A stretch of DNA of 36,234 nucleotides, taken from Clostridiales bacterium UBA6468. GTDB lineage: Bacteria; Bacillota; Clostridia; Oscillospirales; Oscillospiraceae. The notes below the pieces were generated by a model that saw only the letters and a program-made list of their open reading frames with translations, was not told the DNA's origin and searched no databases. This document shows, one piece after another, positions 7,808 to 15,217 of this stretch. The stretch covers positions 1 through 36,234 of the forward strand of contig DJNI01000069.1 of assembly GCA_002436765.1 (NCBI GenBank), written 5' to 3'. Every line of letters begins with the position of its first letter. Position 1 is the first letter of the stretch. The position numbers and the translations under genes are program-made.

Positions 7808-9859
7808 ATGCGTGCCATAAAGAAAGATCCCGGCAAAGGAAAAAAGGGTTTACAGAGCATCCCCATCCCCGGATGGCTGTTTACGCTGGTGACGGTGGTG
7901 TACTGCGAGGTGCTGCTCCATCTGTGGACGATGGACGGCTTTTCCCTCGGCCGGTTCGCCGCAGTGGTGCTGTTCGCCCTGGGATTTGGTGGACTGCTGG
8001 GGCAGATCGCCGGTTTCATCGGTCACAGGACGTGGGGAAAATGGGTCACCGTCGCGCTGGCGGCGGTGGTGTCCGTATTCTACATTGTGGAATACTTCGT
8101 GAGCGACGCCTACAAGAGCTTCATGCCCATGCGTATGCTGCTGGGCGGCGCGAAGGGGGTAGCCACGGACTTCGGCAGCGTGGTCGTCACGCTGGTTCTG
8201 GCTGATTTCTGGCGCATTCTGGTCATGCTGCTGCCGGTGCTGCTGTTTGCGATGCTGGCGCGCCCCGCCCAGACCGCCTGGAAAACCCGCTGGTTTCTGC
8301 TGGCCGGGGCGGTGGCTGCGTATTTGCTGGGCTTCGGCGTTGTCCGGAGCGTGGGGACGGATGCCGCCCGGCTTTCCGATGCCTATAATTTTGACAGCGC
8401 CGTCCGCGTGTTCGGATTGAACATCGCCATGCCTCTGGACGCCATCAACGGCGGCAGTTCCCAGGAGGAAGCGCCGGGATTCATCGTGGTAGAGCCGACC
8501 GCAGCGCCCACGGAAGCGCCTCCGGAAGATTCGGCTCCTGCGGATGAGACTGCCCCCACGGAAACGGAGCCGGTGGTCTACGGCGACAATGTGATGGATA
8601 TCGACTTTGACGACCTGATGGCAAACACCGAAAACAGCCGCATCAACTCCATCAGTCAATATGTATCCTCCCTGACTCCCTCCAAAAAGAACGAATATAC
8701 CGGCATGCTTGCCGGGAAAAACCTGATCCTCATCACGGCCGAAGCTTTCACAAAGCAGGTCATCGACCCGGAGCGGACGCCCACCCTGTACCGGATGGCT
8801 ACCAAGGGCATCCAGTTTACTGACTACTATCAGCCCGCCTGGGGCGGCAGTACCACCACCGGCGAGTTTTCCAATGTGGTCGGTCTGGTGCCGGCCGATG
8901 TGGGTATGTGCATGAAGCAGGCGGTCTATCAGGATCTGTTTTTGACCATGGGGCATCAGCTTCAGAAGCTGGATTACTATTCCGCCGCCTATCATAACCA
9001 CAACGCGGACTTCTATGACCGGAACAAGACCCACACCAAGCTTGGCTATGACCGGTTCCTGGCGCGCTACGGCGGATTGGAAGGCATTACGCCGGTCTGG
9101 CCGGAAAGCGATCTGGAAATGATCGATATTTCCGTGCCTCAGTACATTGACCAGCAGCCCTTCAGCATTTATTATATGACGGTTTCCGGCCACTGCGGCT
9201 ACTCTCTGAAGGCCAACGCCATGTCCCGGAAAAACTATGATCTGGTGGATTATGACGGCTCCGAGGCGGTGAAGTGCTATCTGGCATCCCAGCTGGAGCT
9301 GGAAAAGGCCATGGAATCGCTGATCCGTCAGCTGGAGGAGGCGGGCATTGCCGACGACACGGTGATCGTCATCAGTCCGGATCATTATCCCTACGGGCTG
9401 GAGCGGAGCGCTACCTGGGGGAATGCCGTGAATTACCTGAATGAGCTTTATGGCGTTACGAAAACGGATCGGTTCGTCCGGGACAGCAATGCCCTGATCA
9501 TCTGGAGCGGCTGCCTGGAGGACAAAAACCTGAAGGTGGAGACGCCTGTGTACAGCCTGGACATTCTGCCCACATTGTCGAACCTTTTCGGTCTGGACTA
9601 TGACTCCCGGCTGCTGGTGGGGCGAGACGTCTTCTCCGATACGGAGCCGCTGGTTCTCTGGCCGGAGTTCAGCTGGAAAACGGACAAGGGCACCTATGAT
9701 GCCGAGTCCGGGACCTTCACCCCGGCGAAGGGCGCAGAAGTTGAGGACGGCTATGTAGACCGCATCAAAGCCATCGTCTCCAACAAGATCAGCTACTCCC
9801 GGGAGGTGCAGAATATGAAGTATTTTCAGGTTCTCTCCGACTACCTGAACGGAAAATGA
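7808..9859 (+). CDS. LTA synthase family membrane sulfatase
   Basis: Probable glycerol-phosphate (or related phospho-alcohol) transferase of the LtaS/alkaline-phosphatase superfamily, acting on the outer face of the membrane. The 683-residue protein has five hydrophobic segments (about residues 18-37, 44-68, 76-97, 116-156, 164-182), a Thr/Pro/Glu-rich linker (about 220-260), then the sulfatase domain. Metal-site candidates are E in NLILITAEAF, catalytic Thr T349 in GGSTTTGEF (equivalent to the Thr of GKTSDSEF in LtaS) and D525-H526 in SPDHYPYG. The length fits LtaS relatives. AGGAG precedes the ATG at 7808, 29 bases after ricT, and a terminator follows. Whether the product is teichoic acid or another surface phosphopolymer cannot be told. 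Confidence 0.88.
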   Translation: MRAIKKDPGKGKKGLQSIPIPGWLFTLVTVVYCEVLLHLWTMDGFSLGRFAAVVLFALGFGGLLGQIAGFIGHRTWGKWVTVALAAVVSVFYIVEYFVSDAYKSFMPMRMLLGGAKGVATDFGSVVVTLVLADFWRILVMLLPVLLFAMLARPAQTAWKTRWFLLAGAVAAYLLGFGVVRSVGTDAARLSDAYNFDSAVRVFGLNIAMPLDAINGGSSQEEAPGFIVVEPTAAPTEAPPEDSAPADETAPTETEPVVYGDNVMDIDFDDLMANTENSRINSISQYVSSLTPSKKNEYTGMLAGKNLILITAEAFTKQVIDPERTPTLYRMATKGIQFTDYYQPAWGGSTTTGEFSNVVGLVPADVGMCMKQAVYQDLFLTMGHQLQKLDYYSAAYHNHNADFYDRNKTHTKLGYDRFLARYGGLEGITPVWPESDLEMIDISVPQYIDQQPFSIYYMTVSGHCGYSLKANAMSRKNYDLVDYDGSEAVKCYLASQLELEKAMESLIRQLEEAGIADDTVIVISPDHYPYGLERSATWGNAVNYLNELYGVTKTDRFVRDSNALIIWSGCLEDKNLKVETPVYSLDILPTLSNLFGLDYDSRLLVGRDVFSDTEPLVLWPEFSWKTDKGTYDAESGTFTPAKGAEVEDGYVDRIKAIVSNKISYSREVQNMKYFQVLSDYLNGK

Positions 9860-9868
9860 GGCAAGAGG

Positions 9869-9902
9869 AACGCGCCCCCTTACGGCAAAGGGGGCGCGTT
9901 TC
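9869..9902 (+). terminator. Terminator after the LTA-synthase-like gene
   Basis: The 13-bp perfect stem AACGCGCCCCCTT (9869-9881) and AAGGGGGCGCGTT (9888-9900) has loop ACGGCA. The T tract is short (TTTC), so termination efficiency is uncertain. Confidence 0.75.
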
Positions 9903-9927
9903 ATGCCCGGACTGCCGCTATTGCCGC

Positions 9928-9989
9928 TCAACCGGTGGTTGACCACACTTCAACCGGGAAATCAACCCATACGTTCTGGATTCAACCGG
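9928..9989. promoter_or_regulatory. Cluster of TCAACC motifs upstream of the MFS gene
   Basis: TCAACC occurs at 9928, 9950, 9962 and 9982 and inverted (GGTTGA) at 9937-9942. TCAACC-GGT-GGTTGA (9928-9942) is a perfect inverted repeat, and three of the copies extend to TCAACCGG. The cluster ends 46 bases before the MFS start codon. It looks like a multi-site operator, but the regulator is unknown and no convincing -35 is visible; TATCGT at 10000-10005 is the best -10. Confidence 0.4.
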
Positions 9990-10035
9990 GGAAACGTGGT
10001 ATCGTAAGTCCATCAAGCCGGAAAGGAAACTCCCT

Positions 10036-11250
10036 ATGAAAAAGAAATTATGGAACAAAGACACCATTCTCATGCTCCAGGGGCACGCCGTCAGCGCCCT
10101 GGGGGATATCCTCTACAGCGTCGCCATCGGCTATTGGGTCTATGAGAAGACCGGCTCCAGCGCCCTGATGGGCGTTATGTCCTCCATCTCCATGTTCATG
10201 ACCATGTTCGTCATGCCCTTCAGCGGCAGCATCATCGACAAGTGCAGCCGTAAGCTGATCATCGTGGGCATGGACGCGCTGCGGGGCGTGATCATGCTGG
10301 CGCTGGGCATTCTGGCCTTCGCGGGCAGTCTCAGTGTTCCCGTTGTGCTGGCGGCGGCATTTCTGGCCTCGGCCTGCTCCGTGTTTTTCTCTCCTGCGGT
10401 GAGTACGCTGATGCTGGACATCATTCCCCATGACGATATGGTGCGGGGACAGTCCGTGTTCTCCGGCGTGAATTCCTTTATCAATCTGGTGGGCAAGGCG
10501 GTCAGCGGCGCGCTGGTCGCGCTTCTGGGCGTGCCGCTGATCATTCTGCTCAACGGTGTCAGCTACCTGATCTCCGCCTTTACCGAGCTGTTCATCACCG
10601 CGCCGAAAACCGCGCATCAGGGGGAGAAAATCACTCTGGAGGGAATTTTCTCTGATTTTGGGGTGGCCATCCGGGAGATTTTCCGGAACCGGTACTTAAG
10701 GCTGTTTGTCCCCAGTGCCCTGATCCTGAACCTCCTGGGCGCCGGCCCTTCTTCGCTGATGCTGCCCTTTATGCTGGAAAAGGGCTTTACCGTGGAAATG
10801 TACGGATATCTCATGAGCGTGGAAACCGCCGCGTCGCTGCTGTGCGTGTGCCTGCTCGGCATTGTGCGGCTGAAGCCGAAAGCCCGGTATTGGGGTATGA
10901 GCGGCGGATTTCTGGCGTCGATCCTGTTTTCCGTTCTGACGTATCTGACCGGAAACTACGCCGTCATGTGCGTGATGACGTTTCTGGGGAGCTTCGCCAA
11001 CGCACTGGGCAACAGCATTTTTAACGCGTCGCTGATGCTGGCGCTGCCGGAGGAAAACCGGGGGGCGCTCCTGGGCTTTATCAGCGCCGCCTCCACCGGC
11101 GGATGTGCGCTGTCCGCCGTGATTTTCGGCGTTCTGGGAGACGTTTTCCCGCTGTATCTGGTGTTCACCGTGGGCTGCCTGCTGACCACCCTTCCGATGG
11201 CCTACATGTGTCTGCACAGACACGCCCGGGAATTTGTGCTGACACACTGA
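10036..11250 (+). CDS. MFS transporter, drug-exporter type
   Basis: A 404-residue integral membrane protein with about twelve hydrophobic helices, resembling the MFS family of proton-driven exporters related to macrolide and siderophore efflux (MefA/EntS-like). The N-terminus has LQGHAVSALGDILYSVAIGYWVYEKTGS in the first helix, and the loop between helices 2 and 3 carries GSIIDKCSRKLIIVGMD, a motif-A variant (G..D...R). The second half repeats the fold after a charged central loop near residue 195. The substrate cannot be predicted. GAAAGGAAA precedes the ATG at 10036. It stands alone, preceded by a terminator and a motif cluster suggestive of local control. Confidence 0.88.
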   Translation: MKKKLWNKDTILMLQGHAVSALGDILYSVAIGYWVYEKTGSSALMGVMSSISMFMTMFVMPFSGSIIDKCSRKLIIVGMDALRGVIMLALGILAFAGSLSVPVVLAAAFLASACSVFFSPAVSTLMLDIIPHDDMVRGQSVFSGVNSFINLVGKAVSGALVALLGVPLIILLNGVSYLISAFTELFITAPKTAHQGEKITLEGIFSDFGVAIREIFRNRYLRLFVPSALILNLLGAGPSSLMLPFMLEKGFTVEMYGYLMSVETAASLLCVCLLGIVRLKPKARYWGMSGGFLASILFSVLTYLTGNYAVMCVMTFLGSFANALGNSIFNASLMLALPEENRGALLGFISAASTGGCALSAVIFGVLGDVFPLYLVFTVGCLLTTLPMAYMCLHRHAREFVLTH

Positions 11251-11256
11251 TACTAT

Positions 11257-11419
11257 TTCCTGATTAAAATCCTTGATTTTAATCAGGAAGGCATCGCCTG
11301 ACGGCGCTGCCTGTTTTGTGATTTATAAGGAGAAAATCACAAAACAAGTCTCATAGGAACTCCGTGCCCTTCGGGCAATTAAAATCTTTTCTAAAGATTT
11401 TAATTGGAGTTCCGTATGA
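11257..11419. repeat. Stack of adjoining perfect inverted repeats
   Basis: Four structures adjoin with almost no spacing. HP1: TTCCTGATTAAAAT (11257-11270) with 11276-11289, 14 bp. HP2: GGCATCGCC (11290-11298) with 11303-11311, 8 pairs and one mismatch. HP3: TGTTTTGTGATTT (11312-11324) with 11334-11346, 13 bp, loop ATAAGGAGA. HP4: TCATAGGAACTCC (11351-11363) with 11406-11419, 13 pairs and one bulge. HP4 encloses a small GCCC/GGGC hairpin (11366-11376) and a 13-bp hairpin (11377-11389 with 11393-11405). This fills the first half of the 334-base gap between the MFS and MATE genes. None has a T tract typical of a terminator. It could be a structured RNA or a degenerate mobile element. Confidence 0.7.
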
Positions 11420-11453
11420 ATTGCCTGCCCTGCTGCCAAAGAAAGAAGAATGA

Positions 11454-11490
11454 AGGGCTTGCCGCCTGTGACCCGCAGACGGCAAGCCCT
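11454..11490. other. Long hairpin between MFS and MATE genes
   Basis: AGGGCTTGCCG (11454-11464) pairs perfectly with CGGCAAGCCCT (11480-11490), with inner CTG/CAG pairing. On + it is followed by GATTATTTA. It may act as a weak terminator just upstream of the MATE promoter. Confidence 0.5.
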
Positions 11491-11523
11491 GATTATTTAC
11501 TGCATTTGCGTGGAAAATTGATA

Positions 11524-11552
11524 TTGACTTTGCACAAAAACCGATATAAAAT
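11524..11552 (+). promoter_or_regulatory. Promoter of the MATE gene
   Basis: TTGACT (11524-11529), a 17-base spacer and TAAAAT (11547-11552). The predicted transcription start is near 11559, about 26 bases before the start codon. Confidence 0.65.
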
Positions 11553-11562
11553 GTTGTGCAAA
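11529..11562. promoter_or_regulatory. Palindromic operator over the MATE promoter
   Basis: TTTGCACAA (11529-11537) and TTGTGCAAA (11554-11562) are perfect inverted half-sites separated by 16 bases. One overlaps the end of the -35 and the other covers the predicted start of transcription. This is the layout expected of a repressor operator; the regulator is not encoded nearby. Confidence 0.5.
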
Positions 11563-11584
11563 AAGCAAAAATGAGGTGACATAC

Positions 11585-12973
11585 TTGGCTGATACGCATA
11601 CGAAGGATCTGACCGCCGGATCGCCGATGAAGCTGATCCTTTCCTTTATGCTGCCGCTGGTCTTCGGGCTTTTGTTTCAGCAGGTTTACAGTATGGTGGA
11701 TACCATCGTGGTGGGGAAATTCCTGGGTGTGGACGCGCTGGCGGGGGTCGGCTCTACCGGCTCCATCACGTTTCTGGTGCTGGGGCTGTGCAACGGCGTG
11801 TGCGCCGGGTTCGCCATTCCCGTGGCGCAGAAATTCGGGCAGAAGGATTTTGAGGGGCTGCGCCGGTTCGTGGGCAATATGATCTGGCTCGGCTGCGTCA
11901 TCGCCGCGGCGGTGACGCTGGCCACGACGGTGCTGTGCCGCCGGATCCTTATCTGGATGGATACCCCGGCGGATACGTTTTCCTTTGCCTACGACTATAT
12001 TTTTGTGATTTTCCTGGGCATTCCCGCGACCATGCTGTACAATCTTCTGTCGGGCATCCTCCGGTCGCTGGGCGATTCCAAAACGCCCCTGGTCTTCCTG
12101 ATCATGTGCAGCCTGCTGAACGTGGTGCTGGACATCGTGTTCATTCTGACGCTGAAAATGGGCGTCGCAGGCGCGGGCTGGGCGACGCTGCTGAGCCAGC
12201 TGATCTCCGGTGTGCTGTGCCTGTATTTCATCGTGAAGAAGTTCCCGATTCTCCACCTGAAGGGGGATGACCTGCGGCTGCGGAGTATCTACGTCCGGAA
12301 GCTGCTGAATATGGGGCTGCCCATGGGCTTGCAGTATTCCATCACCGCCATCGGCAGCATTCTGCTGCAAACCGCGGTCAACGGTCTGGGCGCGACTGCC
12401 ATGGCGGCCATCGCGGCGGGCAGCCGGGTGAATATGCTCCTGGTCTGCCCCTTTGATGCCATGGGAACCACCGCCGCGACCTACGCCGGACAGAATCTGG
12501 GGGCGGGAAGACTGGATCGAGTTCATCAGGGGATCAAGGACTGCACGGCGCTGGGTGTTATTATCTCCGTGATGATCTTCGTGATCACCTGGTTCGGCGG
12601 CAGCGCCATGACCACGCTGTTCCTGGATACGGCGGACGGGGCGAGCATCGATGCGGTGGTGCCCATGGGACAGGAGTTCCTGCTGATCAACGCGGCGTTT
12701 TCCATTCCGCTGCTGTTCGTCAATCTGCTCCGGTTCACCATTCAGGGGCTGGGCTATTCGGAGTTTGCGGTGTTCGCGGGGGTGTTCGAGATGGTGGCCC
12801 GAGGCGCCTTTGGGCTTTGCCTGGTGCCGGTGCTGGGCTACACGGCGGCGTGCTTTGCCAGCCCCGCGGCCTGGGTCATGGCCGATCTGTTCCTGTTCCC
12901 CGCCTATTTCCACTGCATGAAGAAGCAGGGATATTCCTTCAAACCGGCGGAAATCGGCACGATTGCAGAATAA
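11585..12973 (+). CDS. MATE family efflux transporter
   Basis: Twelve-helix cation-coupled multidrug/toxin exporter of 462 residues. The N-terminus shows the MATE signature LVFGLLFQQVYSMVDTIVVGKFLGVDALAGVGSTG in segments, with the conserved PL...L.QQ.Y...D pattern. The second half repeats it with LGATAMAAIAAGSRVNM and YAGQNLGAG. The codon at 11576 (GTG) lies inside the ribosome site ATGAGGTG, so the TTG at 11585, 6 bases downstream of AGGTG, is taken as the start. Its promoter is overlapped by a palindromic operator, so inducible expression is likely. The substrate is unknown. A bidirectional terminator follows. Confidence 0.9.
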   Translation: MADTHTKDLTAGSPMKLILSFMLPLVFGLLFQQVYSMVDTIVVGKFLGVDALAGVGSTGSITFLVLGLCNGVCAGFAIPVAQKFGQKDFEGLRRFVGNMIWLGCVIAAAVTLATTVLCRRILIWMDTPADTFSFAYDYIFVIFLGIPATMLYNLLSGILRSLGDSKTPLVFLIMCSLLNVVLDIVFILTLKMGVAGAGWATLLSQLISGVLCLYFIVKKFPILHLKGDDLRLRSIYVRKLLNMGLPMGLQYSITAIGSILLQTAVNGLGATAMAAIAAGSRVNMLLVCPFDAMGTTAATYAGQNLGAGRLDRVHQGIKDCTALGVIISVMIFVITWFGGSAMTTLFLDTADGASIDAVVPMGQEFLLINAAFSIPLLFVNLLRFTIQGLGYSEFAVFAGVFEMVARGAFGLCLVPVLGYTAACFASPAAWVMADLFLFPAYFHCMKKQGYSFKPAEIGTIAE

Positions 12974-12986
12974 ATTGCCAAAAATG

Positions 12987-13021
12987 ATGGCAGGTCCCCG
13001 CTGAGAGACCTGCCATTTTTG
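12987..13021. terminator. Bidirectional terminator between the MATE gene and the GH13/small-protein unit
   Basis: ATGGCAGGTC (12987-12996) pairs with GACCTGCCAT (13007-13016) and is followed by TTTTGTGTTTT on +. The A-rich left flank gives a T-rich tail on the - strand too, so it can end both convergent units. Confidence 0.85.
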
Positions 13022-13025
13022 TGTT

Positions 13026-13199
13026 TTACTGTTCTTGAAGCTGGTCGATTTCCTTGGCAATGGTGCAGTTGCTCTGATAGACGCAATTTCCGTAGCAGCA
13101 GTCCGTCTCGGTGACGGCACCGTCCTCCAGGATGACCTCCACCATGCGGCTGCCGTCCAGCTGCCGGCAGTAGCCGGATACGAATTTTTCCGTCTCCAC
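13026..13199 (-). CDS. Small Cys-rich protein (57 residues)
   Basis: A short reading frame starting at GTG 13199, one base after the stop of the GH13 gene, with a GGAGGG ribosome site overlapping the last codons of that gene; this argues for translational coupling. The product is 57 residues with five cysteines: C11 (GYCRQLDGSRMVEV), C34 and C35 (ETDCCYGNC), C39 and C45, followed by TIAKEID. The pattern C-x22-CC-x3-C-x5-C suggests a metal-binding or redox micro-domain. It looks like a family of small clostridial proteins of unknown role that I cannot name with certainty. It ends just before the shared terminator. Confidence 0.72.
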   Translation of the reverse strand: METEKFVSGYCRQLDGSRMVEVILEDGAVTETDCCYGNCVYQSNCTIAKEIDQLQEQ

Positions 13200-13200
13200 G

Positions 13201-15042
13201 TTATCCCTCCACGATACAGAAGCCCTTGGGCGCCAGCGTCAGCCAGTCCGGGGCTACGGTTTGCAGGTTGTGACCCATGAGAATTTTCCCCGCGGGGATG
13301 TCCCAGGGATCGCCGCTGCGATTGCAGTAGATTTTCAGCACGCTGCCGCCATAGCGCCGGGTGAAGCCGAGCCGGCGATCTTCCGCCTGAAAGAACCGAA
13401 TATCCCCCAGGCGCAGCGCGTCACAGGTTTTCCGCAGCTGCCCCAGACGGCGGAAATGGGCCAGAAGCTCCGGGTCCTCCCGCCCCCATGGGTAGGTACG
13501 GCGGTTGAAGGGGTCGCGGTAGCCCTCCATCCCGGCCTCGTCGCCGTAGTACAGGCTGGGGCTGCCCGGCAGGGTGTATTGCAGGAAGGAGGCCATCAGC
13601 AGCCGTTCCACGGCCACCGGCAGCTGGTTCCGGGACAGATGACGCTTGGCCTTTTCCTCCCGGGAGCCGTCAAAATCGTCCACCAGGGCGGTGAGGATGC
13701 GGGGGGTGTCGTGGGTGCCCAGCAGATTCATGTTGCAGGCGGCCACCTGAGGCGGGTAGTTTTCCAGAATGGACATCACGGTTTCCTTGAAACCCCGGCC
13801 GCCGTCCAGATTCTTGACGAAGTTCACAATGGCGGTGCGGAAGGGATAATTCATCACGCTGTCCAGCTCGCCGCCGGTGAAGTAGGTGCGGCGCTTACCG
13901 TAGGCGCATTTGTTGGAGGCGTCCTCCCACACCTCGCCCAGCAGGAGGGCGTCGGGCTTCAGCTCCTTGATGCGGTCGCGGAGCAGCTTGATAAATTCGT
14001 CGGGCAGCTCGTCAGCCACGTCCAGCCGGTAGCCGTCCGCCCCCAGCCGCAGCCAGTGGGCGAGGACACTATCCTCATCCGTGATGATGTAGCGGACGAA
14101 GGCGGGATCCATTTTGTTCACCGTGGGCAATGTGTCAAAGTCCCACCAGGAATGGTAGACGTCCGGCCAGTGGTAGAAGGTATACCAGCTGTAGTAGGGG
14201 GATTCCTTGGAATTGTACGCGCCCACCGACGGGAACGCGCCCTCCCGGTTGAAGTACAGGCTGTTGGAGCCGGTGTGGGAATACACGCCGTCCAGAATGA
14301 CCCGGATGCCCCGCTCGTGTGCTGCGTCGCAGAGAGCGGCAAAATCTGCCTCGGTGCCGAGGAGCGGGTCGGGGGTCTTGTAGTCGCCGGTGTCGTAGCG
14401 GTGGCTGGAAAAGCTCTTGGAAATGGGGTTCAGGTAGAGAATGGTCACGCCGAGACCGGCGATATAGTCCATTTTCTCGGTAATGCCCCGGAAATTGCCG
14501 CCGAAAAAGTCGTTGTTCAGCACCTGCCCGTCGGGGGTGGGCTTCCAGTCCACCTCGTCGTACCAGCTTTCGTGGATGGTGTAGGGCTTCAGCTTCCCGG
14601 TCACATCAGCCCTGCCGCTGGCGTAAAAACGGTCGGGGAAGACCTGATAAATCGTAGCGCCCTTCGCCCAGTCCGGGGTGGTGAAGTCGGCGGGGATGCA
14701 GCTTACTTGCCAGAGATCCCCCGCTTCCATGTTGGTGTCGTCCCCCTGCTTGAACAGGCGGAAGCTGCCGCCCTGGGTATCGATGACAAAATAGTAAAAA
14801 AACAGGCCGGGGCAGGGGATGGAAAACTGCCCCTCGAAAATGTCATACGCGCCCTTTTTCATTTGGAAGGCCAGAACGTCGTTCTGCGCCCAGGAGCCGT
14901 CCTCATAATTAAAGACGCAGGTGACCTTCGTCGTCAGGACGGAGGTGGGGATGTGGATATGCAGGGTGCAGACCTGCCCCGGCGTCAGGGTGCCGAAGGG
15001 GGTTTTGAACTGGGGCTGCTTGCTGTCGTAAAGGATTCTCAT
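13201..15042 (-). CDS. GH13 alpha-glycosidase (neopullulanase/cyclomaltodextrinase type)
   Basis: A 613-residue cytosolic enzyme expected to hydrolyse alpha-glucosidic bonds in maltodextrins, cyclodextrins or glycogen fragments. Residues 1-115 form a beta-rich N-terminal domain resembling CBM34. The GH13 barrel starts at WAKGATIYQVFPDRF (about 125-139). The catalytic residues are visible: nucleophile D341 in GYRLDVADE, acid/base E370 in LLGEVWED and D445 in LLGTHDTPR. DGVYSHTG (251-258) is conserved region I. There is no signal peptide, so it acts inside the cell. AAGGAG precedes the ATG at 15042. It lies downstream of glgC-glgD-glgA on the same strand, consistent with glycogen turnover, but a hairpin in the 175-base gap may separate transcription. 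Confidence 0.92.
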   Translation of the reverse strand: MRILYDSKQPQFKTPFGTLTPGQVCTLHIHIPTSVLTTKVTCVFNYEDGSWAQNDVLAFQMKKGAYDIFEGQFSIPCPGLFFYYFVIDTQGGSFRLFKQGDDTNMEAGDLWQVSCIPADFTTPDWAKGATIYQVFPDRFYASGRADVTGKLKPYTIHESWYDEVDWKPTPDGQVLNNDFFGGNFRGITEKMDYIAGLGVTILYLNPISKSFSSHRYDTGDYKTPDPLLGTEADFAALCDAAHERGIRVILDGVYSHTGSNSLYFNREGAFPSVGAYNSKESPYYSWYTFYHWPDVYHSWWDFDTLPTVNKMDPAFVRYIITDEDSVLAHWLRLGADGYRLDVADELPDEFIKLLRDRIKELKPDALLLGEVWEDASNKCAYGKRRTYFTGGELDSVMNYPFRTAIVNFVKNLDGGRGFKETVMSILENYPPQVAACNMNLLGTHDTPRILTALVDDFDGSREEKAKRHLSRNQLPVAVERLLMASFLQYTLPGSPSLYYGDEAGMEGYRDPFNRRTYPWGREDPELLAHFRRLGQLRKTCDALRLGDIRFFQAEDRRLGFTRRYGGSVLKIYCNRSGDPWDIPAGKILMGHNLQTVAPDWLTLAPKGFCIVEG

Positions 15043-15074
15043 GGCAGTCTCCTTATGATAAACTCGTTCTTCTC

Positions 15075-15080
15075 ATTATA
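15075..15080 (-). promoter_or_regulatory. Possible -10 box for the GH13 gene
   Basis: TATAAT read on the - strand lies 33 bases upstream of the GH13 start codon. No convincing -35 is found at 16-18 bases, so activator dependence is possible. Confidence 0.35.
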
Positions 15081-15124
15081 AACCATTTTCCCGGAAAAGG
15101 GAAGCGCAGGAGAAAGATATTTTG

Positions 15125-15138
15125 GGAAAGCGCTTGAG
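15125..15138. promoter_or_regulatory. cre-like/LacI-family operator upstream of the GH13 gene
   Basis: GGAAAGCGCTTGAG has the palindromic core AAAGCGCTT of the CcpA/LacI-family operator consensus (TGAAARCGYTTTCA), but its outer bases are imperfect. It lies about 45 bases upstream of the possible -10 of the GH13 gene, a sensible place for sugar-responsive control. No regulator gene is in the window. Confidence 0.4.
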
Positions 15139-15163
15139 AAACCTGTGCCTTTGGGAACAGTAT

Positions 15164-15204
15164 AACACCACCGTATGGCTGCGGCAATACGGTGGTGTTT
15201 TTGT
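15164..15204 (+). terminator. Terminator-like hairpin between GH13 and glgA
   Basis: AACACCACCGTAT (15164-15176) pairs perfectly with ATACGGTGGTGTT (15187-15199). The T tract (TTTTTG) is on the + strand, although both flanking genes run on the - strand, where the tail is only TTATACT. It may still end glgA transcripts weakly, or end an unrecognised + strand transcript. Confidence 0.6.
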
Positions 15205-15217
15205 ATTACGGTGCGCT

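Noticed and set aside
9903..10007. 34-codon frame between the terminator and the MFS gene
   Set aside because: Its ATG directly follows a terminator stem with no ribosome site, and its sequence is made of the repeated TCAACC boxes. Chance is the simpler reading.
11257..11490. CRISPR array
   Set aside because: The hairpins differ in sequence and have no regular spacers.
11416..11574. 52-codon frame beginning MNCLPCC before the MATE gene
   Set aside because: It has GGAG six bases upstream, but this lies inside a stable hairpin arm. The frame runs through a long hairpin, the MATE promoter and its operator, so it cannot be independent of them. Left unannotated for lack of support.
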